Assembly: GCF_002160065.1 (NCBI RefSeq)
Contig: NZ_NFJW01000013.1
Span: 1 to 51,984, forward strand
DNA length: 51,984 bases
Direction of reading: 5' to 3'
Origin: Collinsella sp. An2
GTDB lineage: Bacteria > Actinomycetota > Coriobacteriia > Coriobacteriales > Coriobacteriaceae
Numbering within the stretch: position 1 is the stretch's first letter; every line of letters begins with the position of its first letter. The notes beneath the pieces were generated by a model, which made no database searches, was not told the origin of the DNA, and was given only the letters and a program-made list of their open reading frames with translations. Shown here piece after piece: positions 27,401-35,071 of this stretch. The position numbers and the translations under genes are program-made.

Positions 27401-28167
27401 GCAACAACTGCGAGTACGACACCGCTCGTGCCTTCCGCGCGGCAGGCGCCGTAGCCGACACCTTCGTGATCAACAACCTGAGCCCCGAGGCCGTCGCCGA
27501 GAGCACGCACGAGCTGGCGCGCCGCATCCGCGAGAGCCAGATCGTCATGATCCCCGGCGGCTTCTCCGGCGGCGACGAGCCCGACGGGTCGGCCAAGTTC
27601 ATCACCGCGTTCTTCCGGGCGCCCGAGGTCACTGAGGCCGTGCGCGAGCTGCTTCAGAAGCGCGACGGCCTGATGCTGGGCATCTGCAACGGCTTCCAGG
27701 CCCTCGTGAAGCTGGGCCTCGTGCCCTACGGCGACATCGTCGACGCCACGCCGGACGCCCCGACGCTGACGTTCAACACCATCGGCCGCCATCAGAGCCG
27801 CCTCGTACGCACCCGCGTGGCAAGCAACCTGTCGCCGTGGCTATCTGCCTGCAAGCCCGGCGAGGTCTACACCGTGGCCATCAGCCACGGCGAGGGTCGC
27901 TTCGTGGCGAACGACGACGTGCGCACCAAGCTCGTTGAGGGCGGACAGGTCGCCACGCAGTATGTGGACGAGGCCGGTGTGCCGTCCATGGACCTGAACG
28001 TCAATCCGAACGGCTCGGTCATGGCAATCGAGGGCATCACCTCGCCCGACGGCCGCGTCTTCGGCAAGATGGGCCACGTGGAGCGCCGTGGCGAAGGCCT
28101 GTACGCCAACGTGCCTGGCGAGAAGTTCATGCCGATCTTCGAGAGCGGCGTGGCATACTTCGCATAA
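24421..28167 (+). CDS. purL: Phosphoribosylformylglycinamidine synthase, single-chain
   Basis: The fourth step of purine synthesis: formylglycinamide ribonucleotide plus glutamine and ATP give the amidine. This is the long one-polypeptide form of 1248 residues. It has an N-terminal PurS-like part, tandem synthetase halves (HNHPTEIEPFGGAATC, then later GGKDSMSGSF), and a C-terminal class I glutaminase with the nucleophile Cys about 1090 in GICNGFQ, PVFPGNNCEYD, and ISHGEGRF supplying His. Many Gram-positives instead split it into purS, purL and purQ. The start at 24421 follows GGCAGGATGG; the 49-codon-longer frame lacks homology. It stands alone, with no other pur gene near, and has its own terminator. 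A 3.5-kb open frame on its opposite strand is a codon-bias shadow. Confidence 0.96.
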   Translation: MVSRIYVEKKPGFDVEAQQLLSELVSILGIKGLTGLRLINRYDVEGIDEELFRSCVPTVFSEPQVDLAYDELPDAADAAAVFAVEFLPGQFDQRADSASECIQLISQGERPTVRSAKVYILAGELSEADVDAIKHYVVNPVEARLASLDKPETLATEVPDPEPVEVLTGFRELDEAGLAAFIADRGLAMDEADIAFCQQYFRDEDRDPTITEIRVIDTYWSDHCRHTTFGTVLTDVKIDDAVVQAAFDRYMEIRHELGRDEKPVCLMDMGTIGAKYLKKTGQLKNLDESEEINACTVKVTVDVDGEDQDWLFLFKNETHNHPTEIEPFGGAATCIGGAIRDPLSGRSYVYQAMRVTGAADPTVPVSETLAGKLPQRKLVTTAAAGYSSYGNQIGLATGQVSELYHPGYVAKRMEIGAVVGATPADHVRRECPAPGDKIILLGGRTGRDGIGGATGSSKAHNVESIEKDGAEVQKGNAPMERKLQRLFRRGDACRLIKRCNDFGAGGVSVAVGELADGLYIDLDQVTKKYEGLDGTELAISESQERMAVAVAEDDVDEFMGYAAEENLEATVIAEVTQEKRVRMAWQGDAIVDLSRDFLASNGAPKHQNAHVEARSVWQPAWEGTTLAERMKSLVSDLNVCSNKGLSERFDSTIGAATVLMPFGGKTQLTPAEAMVAKFPVDGETTTASAMAWGFNPYLMEQDQFAGAYLSVVESVARLVAAGFDHRCAYLTFQEYFERLRDVPERWGKPVAAVLGALMAQVDLGIGAIGGKDSMSGSFEDLDVPPTLVSFAVAVGRAAGAVSPEFKGVTHRVVRIAPATYGEDWRPDTAQLLDAFELVEKLASSGAALAISTPGYGGSAEALFKMCLGNQIGLELAEDVDIDSLFEPMYGSFIVELSEDADAVLESAADGLVVEPLGTTVEAYVLDAADETIDLAELQEAWESRLEGVFPYRTPADEAAELPAVEPTTFTAEAPHVYTGEKFARPRVIIPVFPGNNCEYDTARAFRAAGAVADTFVINNLSPEAVAESTHELARRIRESQIVMIPGGFSGGDEPDGSAKFITAFFRAPEVTEAVRELLQKRDGLMLGICNGFQALVKLGLVPYGDIVDATPDAPTLTFNTIGRHQSRLVRTRVASNLSPWLSACKPGEVYTVAISHGEGRFVANDDVRTKLVEGGQVATQYVDEAGVPSMDLNVNPNGSVMAIEGITSPDGRVFGKMGHVERRGEGLYANVPGEKFMPIFESGVAYFA

Positions 28168-28197
28168 CCCGCACGGCCTGCTATAACGCCATCACAA

Positions 28198-28227
28198 CCC
28201 CCGCCGGTCTCCAAGGATCGGCGGGGG
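28198..28227 (+). terminator. Rho-independent terminator of purL
   Basis: A 9-bp stem CCCCCGCCG / CGGCGGGGG with a 12-nt loop is followed by CCGTTTGCTTT, 30 nt after the purL stop. Confidence 0.8.
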
Positions 28228-28334
28228 CCGTTTGCTTTCCCCATCCGCTTTAGTTCCGGGTAAGCACCCCGCCTGGCCACAAAGCCCGCGACGCTACGAC
28301 GCCATGGGATGCCACGTTGGTGCGACCATCACAC

Positions 28335-29702
28335 TCAGTCGTCGCCATCCTGCGGCAAAGCGCGCAGGGCCCCCATAAAGACGGGAATGCCACAGCTCCT
28401 GTCCACCACGAGACAAACGAACGGCCTATCGAGCGTGATCTCACGAACGTCGAGGTCTTCCTGTTCGCCGCTCGAACCGGCTTCCGTCGTGATCGCCGTC
28501 GCCGCGGCGCCGCGTGTGCCCGCCTCGTTCACGTCGAGAAACGTACTGTGCAGCACGTCGCTCATATACAGATTGCCGTTCTCCGCGGTTCCCAGGGCAG
28601 AGAAATCGGCAGCATCGGGATCGAACGCATCGGTTATCCCCAAGCCCTTTAGCACATCCTGCATATGTGCTTCGTACGCCAGCGAGAACTTGGGCAACGC
28701 CGCCGCGGCCTGCACGTTGGCAAGCGGGGCCAACAGCTCAAGCAGGCCTTCCCCCGTCAGGGTCGCTATGGCTGCATTCAGCGCGAACCCCTCTTTAGGA
28801 AGCAGCCCCACCAGGGCGAACCGACCGCCCGCATACGGGCGCATGAAGCCCGTAAAGGCACCGTTCTCCACATACAGCTGCTCGGTCGAGCGCATCATCT
28901 TGACCGGAACCGTCGAGCCGTCCTCACAGGTAAACGTTTCATCTGTTACAAAGGCGTCCTCGTAGGGATACTCCCAGGCGGCCTCGAACGCGAGCGCGTT
29001 CACAAGCACCGCCAGGGCGCTGTCATCAAGACGGTCGATGATCGCAGGAATCATCTTGTCGGTATGCGAGCTCACCCATGCATTGATGTCGTCCACCGTC
29101 GAGGCATCAAACGGAGCCGCGAACACCGAGGCGGTGAGGTAATCACTGCACACCGCGAGATAGTCATCCCGAACCGTGAGCGCCGATCCATCCTTGAGCC
29201 AGATCGAATTGGCCGCATGCAGCACGGGAGCGTCTTCCTGGTTATCGGACTCCTCGAGCGAATGCCGACAGGCCGACAGCACCTCGTTGAGCTCGTCAAT
29301 AGAAACGCCCAAGAGCACACCAAGCTGCTCAAGCGTTTCTCCCTTCGCCCCGTTTTGAGCAAGCGCGAGCGCAAAGAGCGTCGAAAGCGGGGAGATAAGC
29401 GTATTGGTATCGGAGCCGTTTGCCATATCTGACGACACGCATTGATAGAACAGTTGGCACGCAAACGCATCCACCGCCAGGCGAACGGATTCGGCGAGCG
29501 CCTGAAGGTCCTGGCCGTCCTCCGCTTGCCGGGTATCACTGGCCTCGGTGAGCTCGCGGGCCGTCAGAGAGGGCTGCGGCTTTGCCTGGTCGCAGCCAGA
29601 CGCGACGAGCGCCCCTCCCAAAACAGCTGCCGCCGCACCGGCACGAACGAGCAGGTCTCTTCGATTGAGCAGCTGTCCAGAAGCAAGAAACGCGCGCGTC
29701 AT
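28335..29702 (-). CDS. Serpin-family lipoprotein (probable protease inhibitor)
   Basis: Serpins trap serine proteases by cleavage of an exposed loop. The N-terminus has NRRDLL (twin Arg), a hydrophobic run and lipobox VASGC, so the protein is probably exported and lipid-anchored. The serpin body is clear: TLISPLSTLFALALAQNGAKG, then IWLKDG, LVNALAFEAAWEYPY, LYMSDVLHSTFLDVNEAGT, and FVCLVVD near the end. The hinge EAGTRGAAATAITTE (about 395-409) keeps the small-residue pattern required for inhibition. Counting from the hinge, the bait bond falls near Ala-Gly-Ser, suggesting an elastase-like target (inference). ATG 29702 is chosen for the signal peptide; its binding site is weak. It is divergent from the HD gene. 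Confidence 0.92.
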   Translation of the reverse strand: MTRAFLASGQLLNRRDLLVRAGAAAAVLGGALVASGCDQAKPQPSLTARELTEASDTRQAEDGQDLQALAESVRLAVDAFACQLFYQCVSSDMANGSDTNTLISPLSTLFALALAQNGAKGETLEQLGVLLGVSIDELNEVLSACRHSLEESDNQEDAPVLHAANSIWLKDGSALTVRDDYLAVCSDYLTASVFAAPFDASTVDDINAWVSSHTDKMIPAIIDRLDDSALAVLVNALAFEAAWEYPYEDAFVTDETFTCEDGSTVPVKMMRSTEQLYVENGAFTGFMRPYAGGRFALVGLLPKEGFALNAAIATLTGEGLLELLAPLANVQAAAALPKFSLAYEAHMQDVLKGLGITDAFDPDAADFSALGTAENGNLYMSDVLHSTFLDVNEAGTRGAAATAITTEAGSSGEQEDLDVREITLDRPFVCLVVDRSCGIPVFMGALRALPQDGDD

Positions 29703-29989
29703 AGGAACCCCACCCTTGTATCGACGTCCATTCTTGGAACCTGCTTTCATCATGCCACGGTTACAGCTGCTCAAGCCGGCGCGCGGCCTGGCGTTGCTAA
29801 CTATTCCGCAAGCGGCTCTGTAGCAGTGCCGACATGCCCGGCGCACGCAAGCCCGCGTTCAGGCTCCGGACCGCCGCGCGCGCAGACCCATGAACAGGAC
29901 CTGGTCCGCTCCTCACAACACGCCCGGGCGTACAATACAGAACCGAACAAACCAAACGCCCAAACGGGCGCCCACACAAGGAAAGCACC

Positions 29990-30958
29990 ATGGAAGAGCA
30001 CCTCGTCACCATTGACCGCGACCGCGCGCTCGCCGCGTTCCATCGCTACGTCGAGCCGTACGACATGCGCAACCCCCGCATCGCCCTCAAGATCGATCAC
30101 ACCCTGCGCGTTGCAGAGCTCTGCGAGCGCATCGCACGCGAGCAGGGGTTCGCCCCCGCAGGCGTCGATGTGGCCTGGCTCTGCGGCCTGCTCCACGACC
30201 TGGGCCGATTCGAACAGCTGCGCCGATGGGACACGTTCCGAGACGACGCCTCGGTGAGCCACGCTGCGCTGGGGGCAAAGATTCTGTTTGGCGACGCATC
30301 GAGTCGCGAGGCCATAGCAGGTCACGGCGATGCCCCCACCAAAGACGCACCCGCAGGCGACAGCGAGCCTGCCGCGCAAGCAGTCGCGATGCCCGAAAGC
30401 GCTGCGGGTACAGGCGATAGCATGGAGGACGAGCGCTTCGCCCAGCACTGCCGCCAGGCGGGGTCCATACGCGCCTTTCTGGATGACCCAGCGCTCGATG
30501 ACCTCATTCGTGCAGCGGTCGAGCATCATAGCGACTTCCGCTTGCCCGACGACCTTGCGGTGCGGACGCGTGCGTTCTGCGACGTGGTGCGCGATGCCGA
30601 CAAAATCGATATCCTGCGCGTGACGTGCACCGATACCGTTGAAACCGTGCTTGGGGTCACCGAGGACGAGCTGCTCGCCAGCGAGGTCTCCCCTGCCACC
30701 GAGGACGCGTTTTTCGAACATCGCACCGTCAAGCGCGATGAACGCTCGACCCCGGCGGACTACCTGGTGGGCCTTGCGTGCTTTGCCTACGAGCTCACCT
30801 ATCCAGCAAGCCTCGACATCGCCATCGAGCAGGGATTCCTCTTCCAGCCGTTTGAGCGACCCTTTGGCATCGAGCGGCCGTTCAGCCAGCCCGCCACGCG
30901 CTTCCTCATAAACCAGATGGACGGCCATCTGCGCGCTTGGATTGACGAGCAGGACTGA
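29990..30958 (+). CDS. HD-domain phosphohydrolase
   Basis: The protein has an HD metal-dependent phosphohydrolase core: His37 in KIDHTLRV, H69-D70 in CGLLHDLGRFE, VEHHSDFRLP in the middle and DADKIDILR with the last Asp. The substrate is unknown; such proteins act on nucleotides or second messengers. Residues about 110-145 are a low-complexity Ala/Asp/Pro insertion between the first HD motifs and the rest. AAGGAAAG precedes the ATG. TACAAT at 29940-29945 is a likely -10. There is no operon partner. Confidence 0.85.
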   Translation: MEEHLVTIDRDRALAAFHRYVEPYDMRNPRIALKIDHTLRVAELCERIAREQGFAPAGVDVAWLCGLLHDLGRFEQLRRWDTFRDDASVSHAALGAKILFGDASSREAIAGHGDAPTKDAPAGDSEPAAQAVAMPESAAGTGDSMEDERFAQHCRQAGSIRAFLDDPALDDLIRAAVEHHSDFRLPDDLAVRTRAFCDVVRDADKIDILRVTCTDTVETVLGVTEDELLASEVSPATEDAFFEHRTVKRDERSTPADYLVGLACFAYELTYPASLDIAIEQGFLFQPFERPFGIERPFSQPATRFLINQMDGHLRAWIDEQD

Positions 30959-31041
30959 CCCCTCACGTGTGCCGGCGCGCACGACCGAGCGCATAGCACC
31001 AACGGGCCACAGGCCCCTGTCCGCACGCAGACAACAAAGAG

Positions 31042-31076
31042 CAGCGCCGCCCGGATGCAACATCCCGGCGGCGCTG
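31042..31076. terminator. Strong hairpin after the HD gene
   Basis: A 16-bp stem (CAGCGCCGCC start, one mismatch) closes a 3-nt CAA loop. No U-tract follows on either strand, so termination is probable but unproven. It lies about 85 nt past the HD stop. Confidence 0.5.
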
Positions 31077-31138
31077 TCGATTACCTCACAGAAAGCCTAG
31101 GGAAACACTGAATATGAGCCTTCGCGGCGGCCCTCAAC

Positions 31139-31287
31139 GCACACTCGATTCGGAAAAGGGCGTCCCTTTCAGGAATCGTCGAGTAGGCTCCTAAGCCCCG
31201 AGCTATCTACCAGGGGTTTTATCCGTCGGGTATCCTGGTCTACTCGGCCAATCGCATTTTGGACGCCCTTTTCCGAATCGAGCGTGC
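31139..31287. repeat. Palindromic element, family D (149 bp, nested stems)
   Basis: A 27-nt arm at 31139-31165 (core GATTCGGAAAAGGGCGTCC) recurs inverted at 31261-31287 with one mismatch. Inside lie nested arms CGAGTA (31180-31185) and TACTCG (31241-31246). The element fills most of the gap between the HD gene and the hydrogenase gene. It could be a MITE or a structured RNA; the sequence alone does not decide. Confidence 0.75.
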
Positions 31288-31333
31288 ATGAGGGGGGCGC
31301 AAGGAGGCTGTAATCAGTGATTCCCAAGCGCGC

Positions 31334-32932
31334 CTATGCCTCGGGCTTCAATGCCTCGGCAGTCTCCGCCACCGCATCGCGCTGGCGCTGGCCGTCGGCC
31401 TCGCGCTCAAGCACGTCCAGATACGTGTTGTACATGTTTTCGTTTGCCACCTTGTGCGGCGACTTCTTCGCATAGGCGCGCACCTGGGCCGCCGATTTCG
31501 AAACCGCCTGAATGGTGCCCGCACCGGCAACGCATCCGCCGGGACATGCCATACCTTCCAGCAGGTAGCCGTCGAACTTTCCCTTGACCGCCCGCTTCAT
31601 CATCTTGCGGCAGTTATCCAGCCCCTCAGCGGCCTCGATCTTCACTTCCATCTCGGGGTGGTCGCGATGGATGGCGTCCGCGACGGCTTTCGCGACACCT
31701 CCCGCTACGGCAAAGCCGCGGCCATCCTGGCTCGCCACATCGAAGTCGGTCGAGCCGTCGCCCTTGAGCTTGGTGTACTCGATGCCCTTCGCCTCCATCA
31801 TGCCGGCCATCTCTTCGAACGTCAGCACGAAATCGACCTCGCTCTTTACGCTGCGGCGCTGCGCCTCGAGCTTCTTGGCCGCGCAGGGCCCCACAAAGAC
31901 GATCTTTGCCTTGGGATGATGCTCGCGGATGAGTCGAGCGGTGAGCACCATGGGCGTAAGCGCCATGGACACGCAGTCGGCGTGCTCGGGGAACTCCTTT
32001 TTTGCCATGACCGACCACGCCGGGCAGCAGCTCGTAGCCATGAACGGAATCTTATCGGGCACCTCTTCCAGGAAGTAGCCCGCCTCCTGAACCGCGCACA
32101 GGTCTGCGCCCACGGCAACTTCTTCCACTCCCGAGAATCCGAGCTGCTTGAAAGCCTCGCGCAGCTTGTCAACGTTGCCGCGGCCGCCGAACTGCCCCAC
32201 AAACGACGGGGCGACAGCAGCGATGACCTCGTCGCCCTCCTGGATGGCGCGAATGATCTGGAAGATCTGGCTCTTGTCGGCGATGGCGCCAAAGGGGCAG
32301 CTCACCAGGCACTGGCCGCACGAGACGCAGCGGTCGTAGTCGATGACCGCACGACCCTGGTCATCGGAACCGATGGCGTGCATGCCGCATGCTGCCGCGC
32401 AGGGGCGTTCGCGATGGACGATGGCGGTGTAGGGGCACACCTGCTGGCAGCGACCACACTTGATGCATTTTTCCTGGTCGATGTAGGCCTTCTTGTCCAC
32501 AAAACTGATCGCGCCCTTGGGGCACACCTCGCGGCATGGATGCGCCAAGCAACCCTGGCACAGGTTGGAAACCACATAGGACTCCTCGGCACAGGCGTTG
32601 CACGCAAACCCGATGATATTGATGAGCGGCGGCTGATAGTACGTTTCGGGCTTCGCAGCCTCGGCGACGCCCTCAGAGATCTTCGCCGGGCGGTCGGCGC
32701 CTTGCATGGGCAGTCCCATAGCAAGACGGATGCGCTCGCCCACCACGGCGCGCTCCAAAAACACACTTTCGCGATAGGTGGCGACATCTCCCGAAATGAT
32801 CTGATAGGGCAACTCGTCGACCCAACCGTAGTCGCCGTCCCCGCTCTCGTACGCAAGGCGCGCGACCTCGCGGAACACGGTGCGTCGAATCTTGGCAAGG
32901 CTGGTATACACGCCGCGCATTGAATCCGCCAT
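31334..32932 (-). CDS. Monomeric [FeFe] hydrogenase-like protein
   Basis: The 532-residue protein has an N-terminal region with several 4Fe-4S cysteine sets (CNAC at 111, CQGCLAHPC at 125, CIKCGRCQQVCP at 156, CVSCGQCLVSCP at 202), then an H-cluster domain. The three H-cluster motifs are TSCCPAW (300-306), GPCAAKKLE (348-356) and GMACPGGCVAGAG (460-472). The P2 and P3 variants differ from catalytic group A enzymes and match the group B style common in anaerobes, whose role (hydrogen production or sensing) is poorly known. No maturases or partner subunits are nearby. GGGGAG precedes ATG 32932; the longer frame to 33052 lacks homology. Confidence 0.85.
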   Translation of the reverse strand: MADSMRGVYTSLAKIRRTVFREVARLAYESGDGDYGWVDELPYQIISGDVATYRESVFLERAVVGERIRLAMGLPMQGADRPAKISEGVAEAAKPETYYQPPLINIIGFACNACAEESYVVSNLCQGCLAHPCREVCPKGAISFVDKKAYIDQEKCIKCGRCQQVCPYTAIVHRERPCAAACGMHAIGSDDQGRAVIDYDRCVSCGQCLVSCPFGAIADKSQIFQIIRAIQEGDEVIAAVAPSFVGQFGGRGNVDKLREAFKQLGFSGVEEVAVGADLCAVQEAGYFLEEVPDKIPFMATSCCPAWSVMAKKEFPEHADCVSMALTPMVLTARLIREHHPKAKIVFVGPCAAKKLEAQRRSVKSEVDFVLTFEEMAGMMEAKGIEYTKLKGDGSTDFDVASQDGRGFAVAGGVAKAVADAIHRDHPEMEVKIEAAEGLDNCRKMMKRAVKGKFDGYLLEGMACPGGCVAGAGTIQAVSKSAAQVRAYAKKSPHKVANENMYNTYLDVLEREADGQRQRDAVAETAEALKPEA

Positions 32933-33221
32933 GGTATCTCCCCTCGAAGGCAGCGCGATCGACAGGCGGGCGAACGCCGGCAGTCGCGCCGTCGTAACTC
33001 TTGACATCAGTATAGAGGGCCTATGGGCGCCGCGGCGTCCAGATGCCCTCATCAGCCAGATTCCCCGGCTTTAGAAACGACAGGTGCTTCTTGCAGCCGG
33101 ATCCCGGGAAGGCCCCAGCGAGGCGGCGACGAAAACCGCACGGCACCACTCCGGCGTGGTCTCCCCTATGACGTGCAGTCACCCGTTCTGTAACCAAATG
33201 GCAACGTAGCGGAATTGTTCC

Positions 33222-33248
33222 TTGCAAAGCACTTTATCGTGCTATAGT
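33222..33248 (+). promoter_or_regulatory. trp promoter with internal palindrome
   Basis: TTGCAA (33222-33227) and TATAGT (33243-33248) form a -35/-10 pair with a short 15-nt spacer. The spacer is filled by the palindrome AGCAC-TTTATC-GTGCT (33228-33243), in the position expected for a repressor operator. The start would be near 33255, 45 nt before the leader peptide. The rest of 32933-33221 shows nothing recognisable. Confidence 0.55.
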
Positions 33249-33299
33249 GAGCGCACTCCGAGAAGCGTCCGGCCAAGCCGGCAAGGGGAAGGTCCACCG

Positions 33300-33398
33300 A
33301 TGACGTTGGCAGCGAACACATCTTTTAGCCTGTGCGCCGCACAGACCCTTGCTGCTGCATGGTGGTGGAACAACGGAATGCGCCCCCTCTCGGACTAG
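33300..33398 (+). CDS. trpL: Trp leader peptide with Trp-Trp-Trp
   Basis: This 32-residue open frame has a good binding site (GGGGAAGG, nine bases upstream). It reads MTLAANTSFSLCAAQTLAAA, then WWW (codons at 33360-33368), then NNGMRPLSD. Three consecutive Trp codons followed by competing hairpins is the standard design of a transcription attenuator. The hairpin CTGTGC-GCC-GCACAG (33330-33344) inside the coding part is the expected pause structure. The peptide itself probably has no function other than ribosome timing. It is too short for usual gene calling. Confidence 0.92.
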   Translation: MTLAANTSFSLCAAQTLAAAWWWNNGMRPLSD

Positions 33399-33399
33399 C

Positions 33400-33458
33400 T
33401 CCGGCTTCTGCACTCGCACGCACGAAGGCCTCCGGATCGTCCGGAGGCCTTCTTTTTT
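33400..33458 (+). terminator. Trp attenuator: antiterminator and terminator
   Basis: The terminator is a perfect 13-bp stem, GAAGGCCTCCGGA (33424-33436) with its complement (33440-33452), around a TCG loop and followed by six T. The alternative pairs TCCGGCTTC (33400-33408) with GAAG (33424-33427) plus CCGGA (33432-33436), a 9-bp helix with a 4-nt bulge that destroys the terminator. The leader stop codon (33396-33398) abuts 33400. A ribosome that finishes the peptide therefore covers this arm and allows termination, while one stalled at the Trp codons leaves it free. Confidence 0.9.
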
Positions 33459-33565
33459 GTCGGCATCGGGTCCGCCGGCGCGTCGCGAGTCCGAAGCCGC
33501 ACAACAAAGAGGCGAGGCAAAGCCCCCGTTTCGCGCCACTCGGCGCCGCGTAGAAAGGACCCGCC

Positions 33566-34999
33566 ATGACCACCTCGACCGCACCGTCCGCACCTACCGC
33601 AACCAACGGCGCCGCCAAGGCGCGCGAACCGTATCGTCTGTACCTGAGCGAAGCACAGATTCCCACCCGTTGGTATAACCTGCGGGCCGACATGCCCACC
33701 AAGCCCGAGCCCATGCGGCTGCCCACGGGCGCCGTCGCCACAAAGGCCGACCTTGCGCCCGTATTCGCCGACGCGCTTATAGACCAAGAGCTCGATGACA
33801 CGACACCATATTTCGATATCCCCGAACCGGTGTTGGAGATGTATCGGGTCTACCGGCCTTCCCCGCTCTGCCGCGCCTACAACCTGGAGCGCGCGCTCAA
33901 CACCCCCGCGAAGATCTTCTTCAAGTTCGAGGGCAACAACACCTCGGGGTCGCACAAGCTCAACTCCGCCGTGGCACAGGCCTACTACGCCAAGGCCCAG
34001 GGTCTCACCAACGTAACCACCGAGACGGGCGCGGGCCAGTGGGGTACCGCCCTCGCCGAGGCATGCGCACACTACGGCCTTGACCTGGACGTCTTCATGG
34101 TCAAATGCTCATACGAGCAAAAGCCGTTCCGCCGCAACATCATGGAGACCTTCCATGCCAGCGTGACGCCTTCCCCGTCCGACACCACCGAAGTCGGCCG
34201 GCGTATCTTGGCGCAGGACCCCACCAGCTCGGGCTCGCTTGGAACAGCCATCTCGGAGGCGGTCGAGCGCGCCTTGCACGTACCCGAGAATCGCGGCCGC
34301 TACCAGCTGGGATCGGTCTTGAACCAGGTGGTGCTGCATCAGAGCATCATTGGCCTTGAGAGCTACGAGGCCATGCGCGAACTTGGCGAATACCCCGATA
34401 TCGTGATCGGCTGCGCAGGCGGCGGCTCCAACCTGGGAGGTCTCATCGCGCCGTTCATGCGCGACAAGCTCACCGGCGCACGGCCCAACACGCGCTTCAT
34501 TGCCGTGGAGCCCGAGAGCTGTCCGTCGCTCACGCGCGGCAAGTTTGCCTACGATTTTGCCGACACGGGCCAGACCTGCCCCCTGTGCAAGATGTATACG
34601 CTCGGCAACGGGTTCATTCCCAACCCCGACCACGCCGGCGGGCTTCGCTATCACGGCATGAGTCCCATCATCTCGCAGCTCAAGCACGACGGATACCTCG
34701 AGGCCGTCGCGGTAAGCCAGACGGACGTATTTGAGGCGGGCGAGAAGTTCGCCACGCTGGAGACCATCCTTCCGGCACCCGAGAGCAGCCATGCGATTCT
34801 TGCAGCCATCCGCGAGGCGGAGCGCTGCCGCGAGACCGGCGAGGCCAAGACGATTCTCTTTGGACTCACCGGCACGGGGTACTTCGACATGGTGTCCTAC
34901 GACAAGTTCAACCGCGGCGAGATGGAAAACCACCGCCCCACCGACGAAGAGCTTGAGCGAGGCTTTGCAACCATCCCGCATATCCCGGGCATCCAGTAG
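33566..34999 (+). CDS. trpB: Tryptophan synthase beta chain, TrpB2 type
   Basis: This PLP enzyme condenses indole with serine to tryptophan. At 477 residues with a long N-terminal extension (YLSEAQIPTRWYNLRADMP) it belongs to the TrpB2 branch, which often occurs without TrpA. The PLP lysine is Lys131 in SGSHKLNSA, the phosphate loop is GCAGGGSN, and the C-terminal half has GLRYHGMSPIIS. AGAAAGGA precedes the ATG. It lies behind a Trp attenuator and is the only trp gene in the window, so it may act on free indole, for example from gut neighbours (inference). Serine deamination has also been suggested for TrpB2, but attenuation by Trp codons argues for tryptophan supply. Confidence 0.95.
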   Translation: MTTSTAPSAPTATNGAAKAREPYRLYLSEAQIPTRWYNLRADMPTKPEPMRLPTGAVATKADLAPVFADALIDQELDDTTPYFDIPEPVLEMYRVYRPSPLCRAYNLERALNTPAKIFFKFEGNNTSGSHKLNSAVAQAYYAKAQGLTNVTTETGAGQWGTALAEACAHYGLDLDVFMVKCSYEQKPFRRNIMETFHASVTPSPSDTTEVGRRILAQDPTSSGSLGTAISEAVERALHVPENRGRYQLGSVLNQVVLHQSIIGLESYEAMRELGEYPDIVIGCAGGGSNLGGLIAPFMRDKLTGARPNTRFIAVEPESCPSLTRGKFAYDFADTGQTCPLCKMYTLGNGFIPNPDHAGGLRYHGMSPIISQLKHDGYLEAVAVSQTDVFEAGEKFATLETILPAPESSHAILAAIREAERCRETGEAKTILFGLTGTGYFDMVSYDKFNRGEMENHRPTDEELERGFATIPHIPGIQ

Positions 35000-35071
35000 A
35001 GCCCGTCGACGCGGACTGGGCGATGCCGAGCGTTGCCCAGCCCGCGACAGACACGATCCGGCCGGCGCCCG

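Noticed and set aside
24289-27792. A 1167-codon open frame on the minus strand
   Set aside because: It is the exact antisense of purL. High G+C codon bias keeps the opposite frame free of stops; the translated product is Leu/Ala/Gly/His-rich with no domain, and purL is unmistakable.
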